From assembly GCA_050300015.1 (NCBI GenBank), contig JBNKWZ010000032.1:1-64000 (forward strand): a stretch of 64,000 nt of DNA. Reading direction: 5' to 3'. The first letter of the stretch is position 1; every line of letters begins with the position of its first letter. The translations under genes and the position numbers were made by a program. Source of the DNA: CAYZQH01 sp050300015 (GTDB lineage Bacteria > Pseudomonadota > Gammaproteobacteria > Pseudomonadales > Cellvibrionaceae). This document shows, piece by piece, positions 8,417-14,988 of this stretch. The notes beneath the pieces were generated by a model that was given only the letters and a program-made list of their open reading frames with translations, searched no databases and was not told the DNA's origin.

Positions 8417-9164
8417 GTACGTTATGTGGTTGTCAATTCTATTGGTCGGACAAAGTTGGGCCGGTGTCTGCCAGATGCCTGCATTGTCTTTTGAACCCAG
8501 TATTTTGGGTGTGGCTTATTCTGAAGAGCGTCAAAAGATTCAATACTGCGAGTGGCATTCTGCGGTGAGGGATGAAACGCAAAAAGAGGTGATCTATGCC
8601 GCCGTGGATGGCAGTATCATCGCTAAAAAGTCTGTTGACTATCAGAATACTTTAACACGACCCACTTTCTTGCAAGTTGACTTTAGAGATGGTGAAAGGC
8701 GCTCTGCCCGTTACAATGCGGAGCAAGATAGCTGGTTGCTGGAATATCAAAAAGACAATAAGACACCGTTGGACAAGGTAGCGCTGGCCTCAGAAGAAGT
8801 GGATGTGCTGGGGGAAGGCTTTGTGTGGGCCGTGCGTAACCATTGGGATCGGCTGATTGCCGGTGAGCCGGTGTTGGTCAATTTTGGCTCCACTGTGCAT
8901 CAGCGTAAACTTGCTTTGCGAGTGAGAAAGCGAACGTCAGATCAGTGTGGTGTCAGTGTGGGGACCTTGCAGCAATGCTTTTGGGTGGAACCTGCCAATG
9001 CCTTTTTACGGCTTTTTGTGGGACGCTTAACGCTGGTGTTCAATGAGTCTCAGCAACTTGACCAATATGTGGGTGTTACCAATATTCAAGATGAAACGGG
9101 CAAGTCACAGACGCTTAGCATTCGCTACCAATATGCCCAATCGTTATCTGCTCAGGAGCATTGA
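8400..9164 (+). CDS. Exported protein of unknown function (end of lipid/stress operon)
   Basis: A 254-residue protein with a clear Sec signal peptide (MWRKLKYVMWLSILLVGQSWA, cleavage near residue 21), so periplasmic. The mature part has four well-spaced cysteines (VCQM, QYCEW, DQCGV, QQCFW) that could form disulfides. I do not recognise the family with confidence. The frame opens upstream at 8304, but the ATG at 8400 gives the signal peptide and overlaps the preceding gene. As last gene of the ECF-controlled operon it probably serves the same envelope response. Confidence 0.75.
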   Translation: MWRKLKYVMWLSILLVGQSWAGVCQMPALSFEPSILGVAYSEERQKIQYCEWHSAVRDETQKEVIYAAVDGSIIAKKSVDYQNTLTRPTFLQVDFRDGERRSARYNAEQDSWLLEYQKDNKTPLDKVALASEEVDVLGEGFVWAVRNHWDRLIAGEPVLVNFGSTVHQRKLALRVRKRTSDQCGVSVGTLQQCFWVEPANAFLRLFVGRLTLVFNESQQLDQYVGVTNIQDETGKSQTLSIRYQYAQSLSAQEH

Positions 9165-9183
9165 CTCACCAATGATGCTCTGG

Positions 9184-9256
9184 CTCTGCTATTGGGGCCG
9201 CTCTGTTGTGCGCCCCAATAAATATTGAGCGTTTTAACAAAGTCGTCATATTGTGG
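9184..9256 (-). pseudogene. Remnant of a response-regulator 3' end
   Basis: These bases closely match the 3' end of the intact response-regulator gene at about 23350-23435, including a shared CCCCAATAAATATTGAG block and TTTTAACAAAGTCGTCA. The copy has small deletions and no usable frame. It is fused directly to a piece of the kinase gene at 9258, implying loss of more than 2 kb between them. Confidence 0.75.
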
Positions 9257-9257
9257 A

Positions 9258-9393
9258 GGGACTGGCAAAAAGCAGGGTGCATTTGTATGGGCCTTGATGA
9301 CTGGATTTGGGGCTACATCCAGTAAGCACAACGGCGTCGTCGAAATTTTGGAGGTGTTGTGCGGGCAACAACTGCAGAGACTCGGCCTTTTAA
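9258..9393 (-). pseudogene. Remnant of the sensor-kinase 5' region
   Basis: This stretch matches the N-terminal coding region of the histidine kinase (about 25660-25795, the periplasmic sensor segment) at roughly 85% by eye, for example CTGGCAAAAAGCA, GGTGCATTTGTATG and CAACAACTGCAGAGACTCGG. It has indels and no start or kinase domain. It is the middle piece of a three-part scar (9184-9572). Confidence 0.75.
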
Positions 9394-9397
9394 TAAT

Positions 9398-9572
9398 AAG
9401 GTCAGTCTAAGTTCTTGTGTCCATGCTCAAATACTTTGCCGCCTTGTTTGATGTTGTGTGTGGCGACTTTATACTGATTTTGGCCGAGAGCCAACAGAGC
9501 TAACTTGCGGTGCTTGGTCAATGACCGATAGCGATGCTCAGATAAGTGTGGCAAATTGCTGCGCGCGGTTTA
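9398..9572 (-). pseudogene. Remnant of a chrR cupin-coding region
   Basis: This matches bases 1922-2092 inside chrR at about 80% by eye; the block TTTGCCGCCTTGTTTGATGT is identical in both. Only the middle of the cupin domain is represented and the frame is broken. All three pieces of the scar read on the minus strand, as do their intact relatives. Confidence 0.8.
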
Positions 9573-10054
9573 AACCACCCTTTATAGGGAAGCGCTATCA
9601 CGTGTTCTTTGGGCGTTGAAGGCCGCCATTGTGTAAAGGCCGTTATCCCTGATAATACCGATTTCATACGATTCACGGTGTGCCTTTATCTTGAGTTTGG
9701 CGCTTTCTGTTGTGTGTGAAGCCGCAATTTCTTGCGGAAGATGTAAGAAACTGAGGCGTGGATTCGACTAAGTTGTAAAGCGAGCCATTCGCAGTGGTGG
9801 GGTTTAGGGTGGCAAGTAAGGGACTGAGGCGTGTGGTGGAATGGTCGTTTTGGCTGCGTTTTGACAAGGTGCCCTATCATAGTGAATGCACTGTGAGCCT
9901 CTTTGGCGGTGGGGTTTATATTGAAATGATCGCTCAAGATCGCTTTTGTTGGCGGGTTGGCAATCTCGTGAGGACAGGTTTTGTTGAACTTTGTTGTACC
10001 TTTTTGCGTGGCCTTGTATGGCGCAGCTAAAAACGAATTGGACCGGAATAATAA
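9573..10054. other. Intergenic stretch before the second ECF sigma gene
   Basis: About 480 bases between the pseudogene scar and the next gene. I see no convincing coding frame, repeat or RNA. It presumably contains the promoter of the sigma gene at 10055, but no element stands out clearly. Confidence 0.5.
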
Positions 10055-10672
10055 ATGAATACACCGTCAACCCTGACCAACGTGCCAGAAGAGTCTGGTA
10101 GCGAACATTTAACGGACCCGGTGTTTCTCAAAGAATTACGCACACAGATGCTGAAATTTGCGAATCTCCAACTGCGAGACGAAGCGTTAGCGGAAGACGC
10201 AGTTCAGGAAGCCCTGATCGGAGCGTTAAAAAATGCTGATTCTTTTAACCGGCGTTCAGCATTGAAAACTTGGGTGTTCGCAATCTTAAAAAATAAAATT
10301 GCTGATGTGCTTCGAAAAGGTCGCCGTATGATGGAGGCAAGCCGCTTACTTCGCGATGCTGAGGATGAGAATAATCTTGACGTGCTGTTTAATCCCAAGG
10401 GGTTCTGGCAAGAGGAGGAGCGCCCTCTGGATTGGTCAAGCCCGATGGAGTCGGTAAAAAATGATCATTTTTGGCGGGTATTTGAGACTTGCTTGAGTGG
10501 GCTTCCCGAAAATCAAGCGCGGTTGTTCATGATGCGAGAATTTATTGAGCTCGAGAGCCGAGAAATCTGCGAAACACTGAGTATTAGCACCAGTAACTTA
10601 CATGTCATGCTCTACCGAGCAAGATTACGGTTGCGAGAATGTTTGGAAAATAGATGGTTTAGTGAGGTATGA
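10055..10672 (+). CDS. ECF-type RNA polymerase sigma factor
   Basis: A 205-residue sigma-70-family factor. Region 2 is seen in LRDEALAEDAVQEALIGALKNADSFNRRSALKTWVFAILKNKIADVLRK, and region 4 in LPENQARLFMMREFIELESREICETLSISTSNLHVMLYRARLRLRECL. The middle linker is somewhat long, as in ECF groups that pair with small zinc-finger anti-sigmas. The gene immediately downstream, 4 bases after the stop, encodes such a protein. The stimulus and regulon are unknown. It is unrelated in close sequence to the ChrR-paired sigma at 2445. Confidence 0.88.
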   Translation: MNTPSTLTNVPEESGSEHLTDPVFLKELRTQMLKFANLQLRDEALAEDAVQEALIGALKNADSFNRRSALKTWVFAILKNKIADVLRKGRRMMEASRLLRDAEDENNLDVLFNPKGFWQEEERPLDWSSPMESVKNDHFWRVFETCLSGLPENQARLFMMREFIELESREICETLSISTSNLHVMLYRARLRLRECLENRWFSEV

Positions 10673-10676
10673 GACC

Positions 10677-10898
10677 ATGATGAACTGCCAGCAAGCAACG
10701 CGCTTATTATCTGATGCACGGGAGCGCAAATTATCGTTAGGTGATCGGGCGGCACTTAGGTTTCACACAATGATGTGTTCTGGGTGTCACAATTTTAGCG
10801 TGCAAATGGATACGCTTAGTAATATTGCGCACATGTATGCGAAGGGAATGAAAAACGATGCCTCAGATGTACACTTAGACCCAAACAAACATGACTGA
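10677..10898 (+). CDS. Small zinc-finger anti-sigma factor
   Basis: A 73-residue cytoplasmic protein consisting almost only of a putative zinc-finger anti-sigma (zf-HC2-type) domain: an N-terminal CQQATRLLSDARERKLSLGDR helix and the ligand motif HTMMCSGC (HX3CX2C). There is no membrane segment, so it is a soluble partner of the ECF sigma factor 4 bases upstream. Two ATGs in a row (10677 and 10680) could both serve. An in-frame start upstream at 10602 would overlap the sigma gene and is not preferred. Confidence 0.8.
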   Translation: MMNCQQATRLLSDARERKLSLGDRAALRFHTMMCSGCHNFSVQMDTLSNIAHMYAKGMKNDASDVHLDPNKHD

Positions 10899-10929
10899 CA
10901 CAATGTTTAAAGATACTCCCCTCAATACA

Positions 10930-11886
10930 CTACCCCAACCCGCCACCGCGTAAGCTCCCCGGTGATACGCCAAACTCCCGTTTAAAGGCCCGGCAAAACG
11001 CCGCTTCCGATTGATAGCCAAGCCGCTCGGCAAGGACTGAAAGCGAATCTGAAGTCTCTTTGAGTTGTACGCGAGCGAGTTGCATGCGCCACTGGGTGAG
11101 GTAGCGCATGGCCGATTCGCCGACCAGCTGTGTAAAGCGGGCGGAAAAACCCGAGCGAGACATACCGACCTCTTTGGCGAGTGAAGCGACGCTCCACGCT
11201 TTTTCTGGTTGGCGGTGAATTGTGGCTAAGGCTTTGCCCACTTGTATGTCACGCAACGCGGCGATCCAGCCTTGTTCCGCTTCGGGTGCGGTGCCAATCC
11301 AAGTGCGAATGGCTTGGATTATAAGAATGTCTGCCAGGTGCGTGATGACGGTTTCGCTGCCGGGGCGCAGTGCTTTGGCCTCGCGCGCAATAAACCGCAG
11401 TGTGCTTCGCAACCAGTTTTCTTCATCGTCCATTAGGCTGTTGATATGCAAGACCTTAGGCAGTAGCGAGACCAGCTTTTGGCCGGCGGCGTGATCAAAG
11501 CGCATAACGCAGCAGGTGAGGTGGCTCGCCTCGCCGTTTCCGCCGTAACGCATGATTTCGTAGCGGTCGCTGACCTTCTCAACCGGTATATCGAACAGGG
11601 GTACGACGTCATCTTCTGGGCGGCTGCGTAGGCAGTGGCCGTGGCCATGCGGCACCAGCACTAGGCTTCCCTGTTGCATCAGACGCGGCTCTTCGCCCTT
11701 GACTTCTAACCAGCAGTGCCCTTGGGTGACGATGTGAAACATCATGCAGTCATCAAAGGGCGGAAGGTCGATCCCCCACGGTGCACTTAACTCAGAGCGA
11801 CAGTAAAGGCTGCCGGTTAGTCGCAGCTGCTGCAGGGTTTCGCCGAGTGGGTCGCTCGTGGTAGGTATTTGGGCTTCGGTATGCAT
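10930..11886 (-). CDS. AraC-family transcriptional regulator with N-terminal cupin
   Basis: A 318-residue regulator. The N-terminal sensor is a cupin of the AraC-binding type (MMFHIVTQGHCWLEVKGEEPRLMQQGSLVLVPHGHGH). The C-terminal 100 residues carry the double helix-turn-helix, ending in the AraC signature RLGYQSEAAFCRAFKREFGVSPGSLR. The frame opens to 12036 but the ATG at 11886 gives the usual family N-terminus. It is divergent from the NmrA-like gene at 12058, 171 bases apart. This arrangement typically means the regulator controls that neighbour, probably with an electrophile or aromatic compound as signal. Confidence 0.87.
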   Translation of the reverse strand: MHTEAQIPTTSDPLGETLQQLRLTGSLYCRSELSAPWGIDLPPFDDCMMFHIVTQGHCWLEVKGEEPRLMQQGSLVLVPHGHGHCLRSRPEDDVVPLFDIPVEKVSDRYEIMRYGGNGEASHLTCCVMRFDHAAGQKLVSLLPKVLHINSLMDDEENWLRSTLRFIAREAKALRPGSETVITHLADILIIQAIRTWIGTAPEAEQGWIAALRDIQVGKALATIHRQPEKAWSVASLAKEVGMSRSGFSARFTQLVGESAMRYLTQWRMQLARVQLKETSDSLSVLAERLGYQSEAAFCRAFKREFGVSPGSLRGGGLG

Positions 11887-12057
11887 AGTGTGGTTATTCT
11901 GCCATTTATTGATAATAAATCTAGCCATTGTGGACGAATGGCAAATTAATATGGACTTACTGTGATTGTTGGTCTTGAGGGGGCGGCCCATAATTGTTTT
12001 AACAATGAGCACATCGCTTATTGAGACAAACAACACGCTACTCAGGAGACCATAGCT

Positions 12058-12903
12058 ATGAAAAACAGCCCTATTCTTATCATCGGAAAAAACGGTAAAA
12101 CCGGCGCCCGCGTGAACCAGCGCCTACAAGCCTTAGGCTATACGACACGCCCGGTTTCCCGCTCAACGACGCCTACTTTTGACTGGGATGACCCAACGAC
12201 CTGGCGCGCCGCTATTCAGGGTGCGCGCAGCGCCTATGTTACCTATCAGCCTGATCTTGCCGTGCCGCGCGCGGAATCAAGCATTAGGGCCTTTGTTCAA
12301 GTGGCGGCAGACGTCGGGGTAGAGCATGTGGTGTTGCTTTCTGGCCGCGGGGAGGAGGGGGCGCAACGTGCGGAGGACGCCCTCGTTACCAGCGGTATCC
12401 CATGGAACATTGTCCGCTGCAGCTGGTTTAATCAGAACTTCAGTGAGAACTTCATGCTGGAAGGCATTTTGGCCGGTGAGCTGGTGCTGCCTGCAACGGA
12501 TACGCTTGAGCCGTTTGTGGATGCCGATGACATCGCCGATGTGGCGGTGGCGACGTTAACCGATTCCCGTCATCGCAATAAGCTCTATGAACTCACCGGT
12601 CCGCGCGCACTGAACTTTGCCCAATGTGTGGACGAGATCTCCGAGGCCTTGGGCCGGCCTGTGAAATACACCCCCATTCCTGTTGAGGCTTACATTGAGG
12701 CTTTGGACGAGCAGGGCGTGCCGAAAGACTATCAGTGGCTGCTGAACGAGTTGTTTACCGAGGTGTTTGACGGCAGAAACAGCCGGGTGATGAGTGGGGT
12801 TGAAGAGGCGCTTGGTCGCCCGGCAACTGACTTCCACGCCTATGTGCAGAAGGCGGTTACCTCTGGTGTTTGGGGTACCACAGCACAAAAGCACTTTGCT
12901 TAA
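12058..12903 (+). CDS. NmrA-like NAD(P)-binding oxidoreductase
   Basis: A 281-residue protein of the atypical SDR/NmrA-like family. The dinucleotide motif near the N-terminus reads IGKNGKTG in place of the usual GATGxxG. Later landmarks include VLLSGRGEEGAQRAEDAL, IPWNIVRCSWFNQNF and the C-terminal ELTGPRALNFAQCVDEISEALGRPVKY. Members reduce quinones or sense NADP; the reaction is not established here. A GGAGA site lies just before the ATG. It faces the AraC regulator and is followed by an AhpD-like gene, a common small detoxification set. Confidence 0.87.
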   Translation: MKNSPILIIGKNGKTGARVNQRLQALGYTTRPVSRSTTPTFDWDDPTTWRAAIQGARSAYVTYQPDLAVPRAESSIRAFVQVAADVGVEHVVLLSGRGEEGAQRAEDALVTSGIPWNIVRCSWFNQNFSENFMLEGILAGELVLPATDTLEPFVDADDIADVAVATLTDSRHRNKLYELTGPRALNFAQCVDEISEALGRPVKYTPIPVEAYIEALDEQGVPKDYQWLLNELFTEVFDGRNSRVMSGVEEALGRPATDFHAYVQKAVTSGVWGTTAQKHFA

Positions 12904-12946
12904 TTTTTTGTGTGGTCATTATCTAATCAATAAGCCGGAGATCGTT

Positions 12947-13543
12947 ATGAGTTATTTAAGTTTTTTAAACGAAGACAGTGATATTACAGACATCACTTGG
13001 AGAAACCGTACGCGGTTTGCACCGATGGATGTCTTTTCTCACCATATTATGCGTGGCGATTCAGAATTGTCCTTCAAGGACCGAGAGCTGATCGCTGGGT
13101 TTGTTTCTGGGCTAAATGGATGTCAGTTTTGTTATGGTTCGCACAACGCTGTAGCGGAACAATTCGGCATAGAGCCCGAGATAATCGAAAATCTACTAAA
13201 AAGTATTGATGACGCCAACATCATGGAACGGTTAAAACCCATATTACGGTATGCGCAAAAACTTACCCTAAGCCCGAGCCGAGTTGTTCAATCGGATATA
13301 GATAACATCACCGCAGAAGGTTGGGCCGAGAAAACGGTCGAAGATGTTATCGCCATTGTATGCCTATTCAATTTCTATAACCGCTTGTTAGACGGTCATG
13401 GCGTGAAAGGAAAAAATAGCCTCTATGCCTTCGCGGGAAAACACCTATCCAAATACGGCTACAAAGTACCTTGGTTCATAAAATGGATTTCCCCTCTCGT
13501 TAATAAACAGAAACAAAATTTCATTGCGAATTATGAACAATAA
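12947..13543 (+). CDS. Carboxymuconolactone decarboxylase/AhpD-like family protein
   Basis: A 198-residue protein with the alkylhydroperoxidase-like helical fold. The redox motif CQFC lies in LNGCQFCYGSHNAVAEQFG, matching the peroxidase-related subgroup (CxxC followed by H within a helix). An in-frame start at 12794 would lie inside the previous gene; the ATG at 12947 has a GGAG site and begins the conserved domain. It probably forms an operon with the NmrA-like oxidoreductase 43 bases upstream. Likely role: reduction of peroxides or reactive electrophiles, by family resemblance only. Confidence 0.85.
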   Translation: MSYLSFLNEDSDITDITWRNRTRFAPMDVFSHHIMRGDSELSFKDRELIAGFVSGLNGCQFCYGSHNAVAEQFGIEPEIIENLLKSIDDANIMERLKPILRYAQKLTLSPSRVVQSDIDNITAEGWAEKTVEDVIAIVCLFNFYNRLLDGHGVKGKNSLYAFAGKHLSKYGYKVPWFIKWISPLVNKQKQNFIANYEQ

Positions 13544-14034
13544 GTAATATTCAGGAGATGGGTTGCGCCAGTGGTTAAAGACACCAAGGAACCTCTGATG
13601 AAGTCCAAATGATTTCTCGGCTTGGGCTTCCTGCGCCGCTCTACCTTCTGCATCCGTGCAGTCGTGCGCCCTTCCAAAGAAATCGTACTGCACTGAAGTA
13701 GATATATGGGAAGAAAGCGGAAAAATGGCGTGCATATCCACCTGAGAGGTAGTCGAACCTACAGCATTTTGGATAGCGCGTGAGTGAGGTGTTTTGAGGC
13801 CCTCTACAGTGGTAATGGTGTGTGACTGCGCGCCCCCATTCTTTGGATATCACTGGGTGTGAAAATGGTTTTATTCATTCAAATCAGCAAGTTATATGTT
13901 GGGGTGGCGTGACAAAGTAGAACTAAGTTACAGTGAAAAATCACAGAAATCCTCAAGTAGGTGTAAGAACTTGAATTTCTGTACGACGAATCAGCAACGA
14001 TTATTGATGTTTTGAACTGAGATTGGAGAAATTC
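13544..14034. other. Gene-poor gap with a possible decayed insertion-sequence end
   Basis: About 490 bases with no convincing gene. The 19 bases at 13588-13606 (GGAACCTCTGATGAAGTCC) recur in inverted orientation at 33882-33900 with two mismatches. That looks like a terminal repeat of a lost insertion sequence, but no transposase remnant is recognisable. The last part should hold the promoter of the arsenic cluster. Confidence 0.4.
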
Positions 14035-14988
14035 ATGCGTGCAACCCTACCTTTGTTAGAGGATACCGACTTTCCGGCACTGCAACGTAAAGCGTTGGAA
14101 ACCTTACAGGTGAATTTGGGTTATAAGTGCAACCAACGTTGTTTGCACTGCCACGTCAACGCGAGCCCTGATCGTACCGAGATGATGAGTAGGGAAATTC
14201 TGGAGTTGATTCCACCTGTACTGAAAGCGAAAAAGATCAAGACACTTGATTTGACCGGAGGAGCCCCTGAACTTCACGAGGGTTTCCGTGATTTGGTAAC
14301 GCAAGCCAGAGCGATAGGAGCCCATGTCATTGATCGTTGTAATTTGACCATTTTATTTGAAGCAGGGCAGGAGGCGTTAGCCGAGTTTTTGGCAGATAAT
14401 CGAGTAGAAGTCGTGGCGTCACTGCCCTGCTACTCCCTCGAAAATGTGGATAAACAACGTGGCAAAGGTGTATTTGAGCAAAGCATCGCAGGGTTACGAA
14501 AGCTAAATGCATTGGGCTATGGAAAGCCGGAAAGTGGATTGTTGCTTAACTTAGTCTATAACCCACAAGGACCGTCGCTGCCACCCAATCAACAAACTTT
14601 GCAAGCCGACTATAAGCGTGAGCTGTATTACCATTTTGGCATTGAATTTAATAGCCTTTATGCTTTAGCCAACATGCCGATTCAGCGCTTCGGGTCCACA
14701 CTTATATCGAAGGGACAGTTTCAGGGTTACATGAAGCTACTGAAGGACAACTATCGCGAAGACAATCTTGGTCAAGTGATGTGTTGCTCTATGGTCAGCG
14801 TGGACTGGCAGGGTAACCTTTATGACTGTGATTTCAATCAACAGTTAGGCCTCGCACTGCCTAATAGTAATTCTCGCCATTTGCGCGATCTGCTGGAAAA
14901 TGACTTGGACGGTCAGAGCATTCGTGTGGCAGATCATTGTTTTGGTTGTACTGCGGGGCAGGGCAGTAGTTGTGGTGGTGCATTGTGA
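14035..14988 (+). CDS. arsS: Arsenosugar biosynthesis radical SAM protein ArsS
   Basis: A 317-residue radical SAM enzyme. The [4Fe-4S]/SAM motif is CNQRCLHC (CX3CX2C), followed by DLTGGAPELHEGF. The C-terminal Cys-rich part (CCSMVSVDWQGNLYDCDF and CFGCTAGQGSSCGG) marks the rSAM/selenodomain family, in which one Cys is selenocysteine in some species; here all are ordinary Cys codons. ArsS is thought to attach the 5'-deoxyadenosyl group of SAM to dimethylated arsenic on the way to arsenosugars. The ATG at 14035 follows GGAGAA; a TTG 12 bases upstream is less likely. It overlaps the next gene (GTGA) and opens a cluster with both rSAM-associated glycosyltransferases and arsM. Confidence 0.93.
   Translation: MRATLPLLEDTDFPALQRKALETLQVNLGYKCNQRCLHCHVNASPDRTEMMSREILELIPPVLKAKKIKTLDLTGGAPELHEGFRDLVTQARAIGAHVIDRCNLTILFEAGQEALAEFLADNRVEVVASLPCYSLENVDKQRGKGVFEQSIAGLRKLNALGYGKPESGLLLNLVYNPQGPSLPPNQQTLQADYKRELYYHFGIEFNSLYALANMPIQRFGSTLISKGQFQGYMKLLKDNYREDNLGQVMCCSMVSVDWQGNLYDCDFNQQLGLALPNSNSRHLRDLLENDLDGQSIRVADHCFGCTAGQGSSCGGAL

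Noticed and set aside
13741..13760. A tRNA T-arm-like GTAGTCGAACCTAC string.
   Set aside because: No acceptor, D or anticodon stems can be built around it.
14986..14988. The TGA ending arsS might encode selenocysteine, since the family includes selenoproteins.
   Set aside because: The Cys positions of the C-terminal motif are already present as TGT/TGC codons before it, the family ends here, and no SECIS-like hairpin is evident.
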